A DNA stretch of 64,000 nt from Rhodanobacteraceae bacterium (GCA_016717705.1 JADKFD010000014.1:55685-119684), one strand, 5' to 3'; shown: positions 16,082-26,143, numbered from the stretch's first letter. Program-made: numbers and translations. Notes: generated by a model from the letters alone, not told the origin.

Positions 16082-17748
16082 TCAGTGCTCCCCGTGCACA
16101 CGGCTTTCGACCAGCGCGCGCAGCGCGGCCATTTCCTCGCGCAGCGCGGCGTTTTCCGCTTCCAGCTTGGCATTCAGTCCCTGGATCGCCGCCAGCGCCA
16201 CGCCGTCGGCGTCCACCGTGGCGATCTGCTTTTCGCTGTGGCCGAGGCCAAAGGCGGCATGGAAATCCTCCGCCATCGGGCCGACGTGCTCGCCCTCGCC
16301 GGAGCCGATGTAGCTCCAGCGGCTGATCCCGAGCGCCAGCACGCGCGCCAGCACATCGGCGGGATCGATCGCGGCGAAGCCCTCCTTGAAGGTGCGCGAG
16401 GAGGCATTGGTCCAGGCGCCGCCGTTGGAGAGCGTGGCGGCGCCGCCCGCACCGCCGGCCACCGACAGGCGGTCGCTGCCCGCCGTGAGGTTCGACAGGT
16501 TGAATCTGAGGGTGCCAGTGGTATCCACCACGTACATCGAAGCGGAACGTCCGTTGCGGCTGACCAGACGCAAATCGACATCGGCATCGCCCCCGCTGTC
16601 AATGGTCCGCGCGCCAATCACGAAGTCGTCGTTGACCGAAACCGGCGCATTGCGGTTAAACATCGCGCCGCCGTTGGCGCGGACCAGGAACTGGTCAGGG
16701 CCTGTGGAGACGAAGTTGGCGTTAGTACTGTCCGCCCAGACGAAGGTGCCGCGATCGCCCCCGACGGGATACGTCAGCCCGATGCAACTCGAGTTGCCGG
16801 GGTCGGCTTCGGGCCGGACCTTGGCGCGGCGTCCACCGGCCCACGAGTAGGCACCGCCAGCACAATTGCCCGTGCCGCCGGAAATCGTGGCGTAACTACC
16901 GTTGGCCGCATTCTCGCGGCCGCCACTGACCGTGTCGCCAATGCTCTTGGCGCTGTTGAAGTAACCACCGCCGATGGTGCTCCACCTGCCGATGGCCAGG
17001 TTGGTACTTCCACCTGCAACGGTTGCCGCGTCATGATCGGTCACGTCGAGGTTGTCGTTGCCCGCGAGGTTGCCGAAACCGCCGCCAACCGTACTGTAGA
17101 CGTCGGTGACGCGGTTCGGCTGACCCTGGATGTAGGCAGGATCGCTTTCTCCGCTCGGCATGCCACCCCCCGCAATCGTCGCCCCGCGCACGCCGGCCGT
17201 CACCGTGTTGGCGTGGCTGCCGCCGATCACATTGGCGGTGATCGGCAGCGCTGGGCTGCCGAAGTTGATCGTCGATGGCTCGATGCGCAGGCTCTGCGCA
17301 TTGCCGGTGCGCAGGACCAGCGGCTGTGCGTCGGTGGTGCCGAGGAAGTTCGTCGCCGGGTTGCTGCCCGAGTCGCCGGTGACGCTCCAGCAGGCGCCGA
17401 TCAGCGGCGCGGCGAACGCCTTGCTGCGGCCGGGGATGCCGGCCCAGGCGCTGGCGCCGGCATCGCGCACGGCGACTTCCAGCCAGGCCTCGCGGTCGCC
17501 GGCCAGCGGCGCGTCGAAGCGCAGCTCGAAGCGGCCGTCCTTGACTTCGACGCCGGGGAACTCGATCGGCGCCAGCAGCGTCTGCGGCGACTTTTCGTCG
17601 CCAAAGGCGGCGATGCGCACATCGTAGCGCCCGTTCGCGGGGACGCCGCGGTCGTCGAGCTGGCCCTGGTAGACGAATTCGCCGGCGTGCGCGGCGGGAA
17701 TCAACGCGGCCAGCAGCGCGGCGGCCAGCAGGTGGCGCGGTGCGACAT
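16082..17748 (-). CDS. Fibre-like secreted protein C, frameshift in signal peptide
   Basis: The coding frame from LIPAAHAGEFVYQGQLDDRG to the stop at 16082 is intact and about 540 residues long. The expected start ATG at 17748 (MSHR...) is in another frame, because the sequence is four bases shorter here than in fibre D, so the signal peptide is broken as read. The domain order is as in fibre B. About six head-like repeats are present (STIGGGYFNSAKSIG, DTVSGGRENAANGSY, ATISGGTGNCAGG), followed by GTFVWADSTNANFVSTGPDQ, DFVIGARTIDSGGDADVDLR, the S74-type end TNASSRTFKEGFAAIDPADV, and a coiled coil. The gene could be a pseudogene, but several unrelated genes here carry similar indels. The stop is two bases before the start of the small secreted protein, so translation is coupled. 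Confidence 0.75.
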
Positions 17749-17829
17749 GGGTGGTACTCCTCGGTGATGGTTGTGGTCGCCCCCGGCCGGCGCGCGGGCT
17801 TGCGCACCCAACCCAAAGACGGGTTTCGC

Positions 17830-17912
17830 GTAGCCCGGAGTGCGCGCATCGCGCGTTCTCCGGGTACTTGCCGCAAATTCCCGGTGAGCGGCTGCGCCGC
17901 GCACTGGGCTAC
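17830..17912. repeat. Palindromic interspersed repeat, family 2
   Basis: The copy runs from GTAGCCCGGAGTGCGCGCAT to GGGCTAC and contains CTCCGGG/CCCGGTGAGCGG. It lies between the stop of fibre D and the start of fibre C. Immediately on its fibre C side is a remnant (TGCGCAAGCCCGCGCGCCGG in reverse) shared with the region before fibre D. Confidence 0.7.
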
Positions 17913-17958
17913 CCCTGCGGGTTCCGACGGCAGCGCAGCGGATGCGTTCGTGGGCATC

Positions 17959-19780
17959 TCAGCGCCCGCCCTCGGCGACCGCAGGCGCCAGCAGCCCGCG
18001 CAGGTCGGCCAGTTGCTGGCGCAATGCACCGAGGTCCGCGGCCTGGGCGGCGAGTGCCTCGCGGTTGGCCAGCTCCAGCGTGGCAAGTCGTTCGCGCAGG
18101 GCGGCGTTATCGGCTTCCAGCCGGGTCAACGCGGCGTCCTTTTCCGCCCGCAGCTCGCGCAGGGCCTCCACCGTCAGCGCCTCGAAGCCCTGGCTGCCGA
18201 CGGTCAGGTAGCCCTCATCGTCCTGTCCCACCCAGTCCGGGAACAGGGGTTGCACGTCCTGCGCGAGGAAGCCGATGTGGCGGCCGGCCGGCCGGCGGGC
18301 CGGATCCGGCTCGCGGTATTCGAAGCTCACCCCGTGCAGTTGCAGCATCCGGTCCAGCGCGCCCGAGAGCGGTTCGACGCCCTGCTTGAGGCGCGCATCC
18401 GACGGCGCCGACCAGGACCCGCCGCCCGGCTTGAAGGCCGCCGCGGTCACCGAGAAATCGCCGTTGGCGGCCAGCGTCAGCCGACGCGTCTGCGCGCTGC
18501 CGTTGTACTGGTCGAGGTAGAAGCCCGCGTTGTTGGCGGCGGTGCTGGTGGCGTCACCCGCCGATACCAGCATGCCGGCATCGTAGTTGCGCTGGCGCAG
18601 GAACAGGTTGCCGTAGTTGGACCCGTCGTTGTCGGCCACCACGTTGAGTTCCACCGCGGCGTTGATCGGCCCGCCGTTGAGGCCCATGCCGCCGGTGGCG
18701 CGCACCAGGAACTGGTTGGTGCCGGAAGACACGAAGCCCCCATCTTGGCTGTCGGCCCACACAAAGGTGCCTTCGTCGCCCCCAGTGTTACCGGCCGAAG
18801 CCACGCCCAGGCAACCGTCGCCGGCCGCGCCAGACTGGCTTCCGGGCCGCACCTGGGCCCGGCGGCCGCCTGCCCAGGAGAGATCTCCACCGGCGCAGTT
18901 GAGGCTCCCGCCGTCGACCGTACCGAAGTTTCCGCTTGCGGTGTTTCCTCGTCCACCGACGACCGAGCTGTAGCCACCGCTGGCGAAGTTGTACTGGCCA
19001 CCGGCCACCGCGCTGCCGAAAGCGCTCGCCTTGTTCGATGCGCCGCCGCCGACGGTGGCGAATGCTGCGAGCGCGCCGACGTCATTTCCGGCCTGGTTGT
19101 TGTAGCCCCCGCCGACCGCGCTGTAGTGACTGGAAACGCGGTTGGGACCCTCGTCCGGGCCGACATCCGGGTCGTCGAAGCCGACCGGCATGCCGCCACC
19201 CGCAATCGTCGCGCCGCGCACGCCTGCGCCGACTGTGTTGGCATGGCTGCCCGCAATCACATTGGTGGTGATCGGCAGTGCCGGGGCGCCCGATGTGATC
19301 GACGAGGGCGCAAGGCGCAGGCTCTGCGCATTGCCAGTGCGCAGCACCAGCGGCTGCGCGTCGGTGGTGCCGAGGAAGTTCGTCGCCGGATCGCTGCCCG
19401 AGTCGCCGGTGACGCTCCAGCAGGCGCCGATCAGCGGCGCGGCGATGGCCTTGCTGCGGCCGGGGATGCCGGCCCAGGCGCTGGCGCCGGCATCGCGCAC
19501 GGCGACTTCCAGCCAGGCCTCGCGATCGCCGGCCAGTGGCGCGTCGAAGCGCAGCTCGAAGCGGCCGTCCTTGACTTCCACGCCGGGGAACTCGATCAGC
19601 GCCAGCAGCGTCTGCGGCGACTTTCGTCGCCAAAGGCGGCGATGGCACATCGTAACGCCCGTTCGCGGCGACGCCGCGGTCGTCGAGTTGGCCCTGGTAG
19701 ACGAATTCGCCGGCATGCGCGGCGGGAATCAACGCGGCCAGCAGCGCGACGGCCAGCAGGTGGAGAGTGCGGTGCGACAT
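17959..19780 (-). CDS. Fibre-like secreted protein D with a different S74 end; frameshifted near the N-terminus
   Basis: From ATG 19780 the sequence reads MSHRTLHLLAVALLAALIPA, then AHAGEFVYQGQLDDRGVAANGRYDV. Two single-base losses near 19622 and 19648 then change frame, and the remaining roughly 560 residues are open to 17959. The shared N-terminal domain and about seven head-like repeats (SAVAGGQYNFASGG, SVVGGRGNTASGN, GTVDGGSLNCAGGD) match the paralogues. The C-terminus differs: it has the classical SDARLKQGVEPLSGALDRML form of the S74 chaperone domain, a HIGFLAQDVQPLFPDWV block and a long coiled coil. The head and tail modules therefore seem to be exchanged independently. Confidence 0.75.
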
Positions 19781-19906
19781 GGGTGGTGCTCCTCGGTGAT
19801 GGTTTTGGTCGTCTCTGGCCGGCGCGCGGGCTTGCGCATCGTCAGTGCTCCGTTTCGCGTCAACTGTGCCGAGTTGCAAAATCCTCCCCGCGATTCATCG
19901 TCGACC

Positions 19907-19920
19907 TTGATCCAGATCAA
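19907..19920. promoter_or_regulatory. Perfect FNR/Anr box upstream of fibre D
   Basis: TTGATCCAGATCAA is an exact TTGAT-N4-ATCAA palindrome. It lies 127 bases upstream of fibre D and 68 bases upstream of a relic of the small-protein start (ATG 19839, same leader bases as at 8669). It could also act on the divergent iron permease, but homology with the box at 8754 favours the fibre operon. Confidence 0.7.
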
Positions 19921-20026
19921 GTCGAATGCACTTCCTTCACAATTGGTGTGCCGGGGCGTTCGGGTCGTTTTCATCCAGATGCGCAATCTGCGACTCGCGC
20001 AGGGGCACTCCATTTGCTTGATGTGC

Positions 20027-20052
20027 AAATGCGACGTATTCGCATTTATACT
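20027..20052 (+). promoter_or_regulatory. Fur-like box overlapping a -10 element, iron permease promoter
   Basis: AATGCGACGTATTCGCATT is a palindrome (8-base arms with a 5-base centre) matching about 14 of 19 positions of the AATGAGAATnATTCTCATT form of the Fur box as I recall it. It abuts TATACT, a good -10 element, 36 bases before the FTR1 start. Iron-repressed transcription is the natural reading. Confidence 0.55.
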
Positions 20053-20087
20053 GAAAGTCCAGCAGGAACCCGCGCGCGGTCCGCAAC

Positions 20088-21926
20088 ATGTTCGCAATCA
20101 CGACAATCGTTCGTCCCGCCCTGATCGCATGGGTGGCGTTACTGGCGTGCGCGGCGAGCGCCGCATCGAGCCCAGCGGTGGCGCCGGCGGCGCAGACCTG
20201 GCAACTGCTGGACTACATTGCGGTGGACTACGCCAACGCGGTGCGCGATGGCGCGGTGGTGAATGCGGTGGAGTACGCCGAGATGCGGGAGTTCTCCGCC
20301 ACGGTACGCAGCCAGCTGGCGCAGCTCCCGGACCGTCCCTCGCGCGCGCGAATGCTCGCCGCTGCGCAAGCGCTGCAGACGCGGATCGACACGCGAGCCG
20401 ATGCCACGGCGGTCGCCGGTGACGCCAGCGCGCTGGCCCATGAAGTTCTGGTCGCCTACGGTCTGGATGCGGGCCCGGCGGTCGCGCCCGATCTGGACCG
20501 CGCCGCCACGCTCTACGCGCAGCACTGCGCGGTGTGTCATGGCCGCAACGGCGCGGGCGACGGTCCGGCGGCGACTGGACTCGAACCGCCGCCGACCGAC
20601 TTCACCGATGCGCAACGTGCGGCGCAACGCAACCCGTTTGCGCGCTATCAGGCGATCACCCTGGGGTTTTCCGGCACGTCGATGGCCGGCTACGCGCAGT
20701 TGTCGGATGCCGACCGCTGGGCATTGGCTTATTACGTCGGCAACCTGGCGCCGAAGTCCAGCGTCGCCGGCCTGGCGTTGGCGCGATCGCTGCTCGACGA
20801 CAGTCTGGACGCCTACCGAGCCGGCGATGGCGCCCGCGCCCGAAGTCTCGCCCTGGCCGCCTACCTTGATGGGGTGGAGCCGGTCGAGCCGATGCTGGCC
20901 GCGCGCGATCGGCCACTGCTGCAAGCGCTCGAGGCGGCGATGGCGCGCTTCCGGCAGCAGATCGAAGGCGCGGTTGCGGAGGCTGAACTGGCGCTGCAGC
21001 ACCAGCACATTGCGGCGCTGTTCGACCAGGCCGACGCCGTGCTGCGCGGCTCCGGCTCCGATGTCGCCGCCGCTTTCCTGAGCAGTTTCACGATCCTGCT
21101 GCGCGAAGGCCTGGAGGCGCTGCTGATCGTCATCGGCATGATCGCGTTCCTGCGCAAGGCGCAGCGTCGCGATGTCCTGCCATACGTCCACGCCGGCTGG
21201 ATTGGCGCGCTGCTGGCCGGCGCGCTCACCTGGTGGGTGGCGACCTATCTGATCAGCATCAGCGGCGCCAGCCGGGAGATCACCGAAGGCCTGTCGGCGC
21301 TGTTCGCGGCGGTGGTCTTACTCAGCGTCGGCATCTGGATGCATCAGAAGAGCCTCGCCGGCCGCTGGCAAGCCTATCTGCAGGCGAGCATGTCCGCGGC
21401 GATGACGCGCCGGTCGGCATGGTTCGTGTTCCTGCTGGCGTTCGTCGCCGTCTATCGCGAAGTGTTCGAGACGATCCTGTTCTTCGCTGCCATGTGGAGC
21501 GAACAGAACAGCGACGGAATTCTTGCCGGATTGGCCGCCGGCAGCGTCGCGCTGGCAGTGGTCGCCTGGTGGCTGTTGCGCATCAGCAAGCGCCTGCCGA
21601 TCGCCCGCTTTTTCGGGCTCAGTTCGCTGCTGATCGCGGTGCTCGCCGTGGTGCTGGTTGGCAAGGGTGTGGCCGCACTGCAGGAGGCGGGCTGGATCGC
21701 GCAAAACTTCGTCGACGCGCCCCGGGTCGACTGGATCGGCGTCTATCCGACCTGGCAGTCGCTGCTCGCGCAGCTGGCGGTGGCCGTGCTGGCCTGGACC
21801 GCCTTCAGCGCCAACGCCCGCGCCTCGCGGATGCCGCAGAGGGCCAATGAACCACGCCAACTTCAGCGCACGGCGGTGCCGATCCCGCCTCGTCAGCCCG
21901 ATCGCCCACGTGGCGGACTCCGGTAG
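20088..21926 (+). CDS. FTR1-family iron permease with N-terminal cytochrome c domain
   Basis: This 612-residue protein has a signal peptide (about residues 1-26), a helical periplasmic part, and a cytochrome c domain with CAVCH at about 147-151 and a likely distal Met in GTSMAGYAQLSD. From about residue 330 it has seven membrane helices of the FTR1 family. The iron-binding motifs REGLE (about 339) and YREVFE (about 455) are present. FTR1 permeases take up iron, generally coupled to ferrous oxidation, and the fused heme domain could accept those electrons. The C-terminal 35 residues are polar and possibly over-extended. A Fur-like box just upstream fits iron control. There is no clear ribosome site close to the ATG. 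Confidence 0.9.
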   Translation: MFAITTIVRPALIAWVALLACAASAASSPAVAPAAQTWQLLDYIAVDYANAVRDGAVVNAVEYAEMREFSATVRSQLAQLPDRPSRARMLAAAQALQTRIDTRADATAVAGDASALAHEVLVAYGLDAGPAVAPDLDRAATLYAQHCAVCHGRNGAGDGPAATGLEPPPTDFTDAQRAAQRNPFARYQAITLGFSGTSMAGYAQLSDADRWALAYYVGNLAPKSSVAGLALARSLLDDSLDAYRAGDGARARSLALAAYLDGVEPVEPMLAARDRPLLQALEAAMARFRQQIEGAVAEAELALQHQHIAALFDQADAVLRGSGSDVAAAFLSSFTILLREGLEALLIVIGMIAFLRKAQRRDVLPYVHAGWIGALLAGALTWWVATYLISISGASREITEGLSALFAAVVLLSVGIWMHQKSLAGRWQAYLQASMSAAMTRRSAWFVFLLAFVAVYREVFETILFFAAMWSEQNSDGILAGLAAGSVALAVVAWWLLRISKRLPIARFFGLSSLLIAVLAVVLVGKGVAALQEAGWIAQNFVDAPRVDWIGVYPTWQSLLAQLAVAVLAWTAFSANARASRMPQRANEPRQLQRTAVPIPPRQPDRPRGGLR

Positions 21927-22079
21927 ACCGGTGCCGCGCGCAGGCGCGCACCGGCCCGGGCTTGAACAGATCGACGTCCAGCGCGCACGCCGGGGGCATG
22001 CCGAATGCCCATCGACGACGCGTGGCGCAAGCCCTGGTCTTCGTCCAGGATTCTCTGGCGCCAGAAGTGCGCCCGCCGT

Positions 22080-24160
22080 TCAATCGAACTCATCGGCGAA
22101 AACCAGTTCCTCGCGGCAGCGTCGACTCTGTTGCGGGTCGACGTAGACGTGAAACGCAGCATCTGCCGGAATCTGGGCGCCGTCGCCGCGCTCGATGAAC
22201 CATGCGGTGCGGCCATCATCGGCGCGGACATTGCGGCCGATCACGAGCGCCGAAGGCACGTAGACATTGTTCGGGTTGTAGCTCGCGGTCACGAAAGGAT
22301 GGGCGCAGGCGGTGTCGTTGAGCAGCGGATGGTCGAGAAAACGGGAGAAGGTGGCGATGGCGAGTTCCGAACGAAAGGCGTGGTGGCCAGTCGCGAACAG
22401 TGGATTCGGTACCAGGACGTTGAAGCTGGCGCCCTCCGGCATCGCCGGCGGCAGGCCGAGCGTCGGCTGCTGGTTGAAGATGCGCCACCGCGAGCCGTCG
22501 TACCAGACGCCGATCGACGAGTTGTTGAAGACATCGTTCGGATTGTAGCGCTGGCTGACGATCGGCAGCGCCGAAGGCGTGGCGTTGAGTCCGGAGCGAT
22601 CGAGTCGAGTGCTGTTGCCGCTGATGTCCGTTGCGGTGGCCGAGTGCACGTAGCTGACGTTCGAGTCGAGGTCGAGCAAGACCTGAAAACGCCGGCCCAG
22701 CGGCATCGCCGGACCGAGGCCGGTGGTCTGCCGGAATATCGTCCAGGCGCTGCCGTCCCACCAGAGACCGAGGTGGGCATCGGCTGCTGGCGGCAGGGCC
22801 GGCATCCAGGCTTCGCGACCGTAGCTCGAGAACTGCAGCGCGTCGAAAGAGAAGAGCGGGAACGGCGGCGGGGCGATGGTCGTCAGGTTACCGCTGGTGT
22901 TGGCGGCGCTGCCCTGGTGGATGAAGCTGGCATCGGCGGAATACTCGTGCGCACCGATGTCGGCGATGCCCCCGCTGCGACCGCTCCGGGAGTCGTAGTC
23001 CGGCGTCGCGATCGGCACCACGATCACTATGGCTGGCTGGTCGGCGTTGTTGCCGGCATTGATGGCTGCCGACGGCGGCAGGATGCGCAAATCCTGGCCG
23101 CCGACAAAGCCCGGATTGCCGAGCACATCATGGGCGCCAGTGGGCGCGCCGCTGCAGCGATTCGCGAGATTGTCATGGTAGAGATTGTAGTCGGCGGTCG
23201 CGCTCACCCCGCTGGACTGATAGTCGAGCCCGCACGCCGATTGAAAGGCGACGATGTTGTTGGCGATCCGCCCGCCGAGCGCGCTGCCCTCGCGCGTGAG
23301 CACGATCCCGTTCTGATTGCGCGCGATGCTGTTGTTCAGCAGGTTCAACTCGAAGCCGGCATTCCGCGCAATTGCCTGGGTACCCACGCCGAAGCGGAAA
23401 ATCTGGTTACGATGCACGCGCGCGATCGAACCGGGTGCCGTCGGGGCCATGTCGATGAACAGGCCGGCGGAAGTCGGCGTCGCCGGACGGAAGCGCCCGA
23501 TTCGATTGCGCTGGACATACAGGCTCGCGCCGGGGCTGTCGGCAATCAGCGCCACGCCGCCGCTCGCCGCCATGATCTGGTTCTCCTGCAGCGACAGCGT
23601 GGCGCTGCCGCCGTAGAAACTTTCCATCCTCACCGCGGCCCGAGCCACGGCGCTCGTCGCGGGCTCCAGCACGTGGCTCTGATACAGGGTGACCGCGTGC
23701 GTCGACTGTGTGCCGGCGGCCGCACGGATGCGCACCGTGGGCGTGGCGTCGATCGTCGCCGGCGTCAGTCTGAGACCCTGCAGGACCAGACTCTGGCTGT
23801 GGCCGGCATTGGCGCTGCCGATGGTGGCGTCGAGACGTCCCGAGATCCACAGGTTTTCGACGCTGATTGCGGTGTCGGCGCCGACCGCAGTCAGCAGCAG
23901 ATTGCGACCGGCCGCGAAGCGCACCGATTTCCGCGCGCAAACAGTCTCAGCGACTTTGCAACCGTCAGATCCTCATCGATGACCACTTCAGTGTCGATGC
24001 GCACCTCGTCGCCAGCGCTTGCGAAATCGATGCAGCCTTGCAAGCTCGACGCGCCGCCGCAGTCCGACGGCCAGACGCGGGTGGCCGCATCCGCGGCGCC
24101 GACCAGCGGCAATACCGCAACGAATGCCAGACCCAGGTAGCCAGTTCCGATTCTCGCCAT
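22080..24160 (-). CDS. Secreted parallel beta-helix protein with DUF7452-like repeats (frameshifted)
   Basis: The signal peptide and first strands are read from ATG 24160 (MARIGTGYLGLAFVAVLPLV, then CIDFASAGDEVRIDTEVVID). A one-base shift near 23930 then moves to a frame open to 22080. The N-terminal half is a right-handed beta-helix of the kind found in pectate-lyase-like or probable adhesin proteins (HRNQIFRFGVGTQAI, NNSIARNQNGIVLT, GNPGFVGGQDLRILPPSAAI, GGIADIGAHEYS). The C-terminal half has repeated SYVHSATATDISGNSTRLD and SIGVWYDGSRWRIFNQQ segments that I associate with DUF7452. The end is ELVFADEFD, a variant of the GFE tail. The protein is extracellular; its ligand is unknown. Confidence 0.75.
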
Positions 24161-24220
24161 CGCGTTCGCCCTCGCCCATTTGCCCTGCATGACGATCCGT
24201 CACGATCGCGTCCAGCCGCC

Positions 24221-24234
24221 ATGACGCCGGTCAA
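24221..24234. promoter_or_regulatory. Possible FNR-like half-conserved site before the beta-helix gene
   Basis: ATGACGCCGGTCAA is the reverse of TTGACCGGCGTCAT. The identical 14 bases occur before ubiT at 31685. It sits 61 bases upstream of the beta-helix start. One arm departs from the consensus, so this is tentative. Confidence 0.3.
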
Positions 24235-24301
24235 GCAGGGGCGTCGGCGATGTCCCCGGATGCAGGCCACAGCCGCCGCACGAGGCCGGTCGCCCGACGC
24301 C

Positions 24302-26143
24302 TCAATCCTCGAAGCCATCGCGATGAATCAGATCCGCCAGCGAGGGCACGTGATTCAGCGCGGTCAGGCGCACCGTGTTCTGCGGCGTCAGCGTCAATGC
24401 GTACTGGAACTCCGGCGCCAGCCCTTCGATGATCACCTGGTAGCGTGCCAGCGTGTCGGTGAGGATGCCGCCGACGGTGATCAGATCGAAGCTGTCGCCG
24501 GCGTACGGCGAATAGCCGTCGCGGAAGTTGACGCGCAGCACGCCGAACGGGCGCAGGTCGCCGGCGACCTGGATCTGCGCGTACTGGGTCAGCGGCAGCG
24601 GGCCGCCAATCGAAATCCGCGTCGTCGGCAGCGGCGGGTTGAACCCGTTCTGCAACAGCGTGCCGGTCACGGCGATGGCGCCGAACGGCGCGCCCGGCTC
24701 CAGTCGTCCGCGTTGCTCGAAGGTCGCGGCGTCGACCGTACCGACACCGGTCACGGCCGCGTCTTCGCTCAGGTACACGGACGAACCGGTCACGTCGAGC
24801 GTGGCGCCATTGAGCATGTGGTAGGTGCCGAAGAAGTACTGGTAGGTATCGAGCAGCAGGCGGCCGCCGTCGACGTTGACCGTGCCCACGCCTTCCAGGC
24901 TGAAATTGCTCAGCGTCAGTGTTCCCGGTCCAGCAGGTTTGTTCAGGACACCGTCGATGTACAGCCGGACATTGCCGATGCCGTCGATCACGCTGCCATC
25001 GCTGGCGTCGAAGGTGCCGCCCGGCAACACCCGCACGCCACCGCCATCGATGACGACCGTCGTCCCGAGCAGGCGAATGCTGCCGGCGCTTTCCAGCGCG
25101 TTGGTGATGGTCTTCGGGTCGGGCCCGACGATGCTGATCTCGCCGTTGCTGCGAATGTATCCGTTGCCACCGATCACGCCGCCGGCGAACTCGAACAAGC
25201 CCGGGGCGAAGTCGATGACGCAGGCCGTCGTGGTGTCCGGCAGGCGCACGTCGCCCTGCATCTGGCCACCGGTCTCCAGGCGCACACGGCCGCTGCCGGT
25301 GCCCACGGTGGTGTAGACCTGCGTCGGCCCGGCTTGCGGGCACAGCAGCATCTTGCCGCCATCGCGGATCGCCAGGACCCCGCCACTGGCGACGTCGATG
25401 GTCCCGCCCTCGCTGAGCAGCAGCGCATCGAAGCCGTCGGCGTCGGCAATCGCCAGCGTTCCATCCTGCACCTCGATGCGCCCGGGGTAGACCGCCGAGG
25501 TGCCGAAGTTGCGCAGCGTGCCGTTGAACACCGAAGTGCCGGCGCCGGTCTTGCGCACGATGCCGTCGTTGACGATCGTCACCAGGCCGCTGATCCGCCC
25601 GCTGTCGTCGAGGTGCACGAGCGCCGGCGTCGCGGTCGTCGTCAGGTTGCCGATCAGGCCGCCGCCATTGCCCTGGTTCCAGTACAGCCGGCCACCCGGC
25701 GCCACCCGCAGCGTGCCGTTGTTCTCGATCACGCTGCGGTAGGCCAGCAGCGGATTGGCCGTGATGTCGAGTTGGCCCTGGTTGGCCAGCGTGCCGCCGC
25801 CGTTGCAGCAGGCGTCGATGTTGCCGCCGCTCCAGACGCCGCCGCCGAAATTCAGCCGATAGCCTTCGTAGATGCCCATGCTGCCGCCGCTCACGATGTC
25901 CAGGCGGCCAACCGACACCGGCGACGTGGCGGGCGGATTCGCGCCCTGGCCCCACAGGGTGGTGGTGTGCGCGATCACCCCGGTGTCGGCCGGGCCCGGA
26001 ATGCCCGACCCGCCCCAGGCGCAGCCAACGGGCGACGTGCACCAGTAGACCCCGTCCTGCACCGTGGTGAGTGTGGCCGCCGCCGCCGTGCCACTCCAGG
26101 CGATGCAGATCATGGCGACTAGGCGGCTGAGTCCGGCGTTCAT
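24302..26143 (-). CDS. Secreted autotransporter-passenger-like beta-helix protein with GFE tail
   Basis: The protein has 613 residues from ATG 26143 (MNAGLSRLVAMICIAWSGTA, a signal peptide). The body is a long series of short beta-turn repeats (VENNGTLRVAPGGRLYWNQ, NDGIVRKTGAGTSVFNGTLR, IEVQDGTLAIADADGFDAL, GTVNVDGGRLLLDTY) resembling PEP-CTERM or autotransporter passenger proteins. No beta-barrel follows. A late segment (ISIGGPLPLTQYAQIQVAGD, SPYAGDSFDLITVGG) is typical of such passengers. The protein ends SLADLIHRDGFED. It is probably exported and either surface-bound or released. It lies 141 bases downstream of the other beta-helix gene's start, on the same strand. Confidence 0.72.
   Translation of the reverse strand: MNAGLSRLVAMICIAWSGTAAAATLTTVQDGVYWCTSPVGCAWGGSGIPGPADTGVIAHTTTLWGQGANPPATSPVSVGRLDIVSGGSMGIYEGYRLNFGGGVWSGGNIDACCNGGGTLANQGQLDITANPLLAYRSVIENNGTLRVAPGGRLYWNQGNGGGLIGNLTTTATPALVHLDDSGRISGLVTIVNDGIVRKTGAGTSVFNGTLRNFGTSAVYPGRIEVQDGTLAIADADGFDALLLSEGGTIDVASGGVLAIRDGGKMLLCPQAGPTQVYTTVGTGSGRVRLETGGQMQGDVRLPDTTTACVIDFAPGLFEFAGGVIGGNGYIRSNGEISIVGPDPKTITNALESAGSIRLLGTTVVIDGGGVRVLPGGTFDASDGSVIDGIGNVRLYIDGVLNKPAGPGTLTLSNFSLEGVGTVNVDGGRLLLDTYQYFFGTYHMLNGATLDVTGSSVYLSEDAAVTGVGTVDAATFEQRGRLEPGAPFGAIAVTGTLLQNGFNPPLPTTRISIGGPLPLTQYAQIQVAGDLRPFGVLRVNFRDGYSPYAGDSFDLITVGGILTDTLARYQVIIEGLAPEFQYALTLTPQNTVRLTALNHVPSLADLIHRDGFED

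Noticed and set aside
6505..19780. Prophage tail-fibre module
   Set aside because: The proteins carry signal peptides and no phage structural, integrase or lysis genes are present; S74 domains also occur in bacterial exported fibres.
22005..26122. Two frames of over 700 codons on the plus strand opposite the beta-helix genes
   Set aside because: Arg/Ala/His-rich shadows without motifs; the minus-strand frames contain signal peptides and typical beta-helix repeats.
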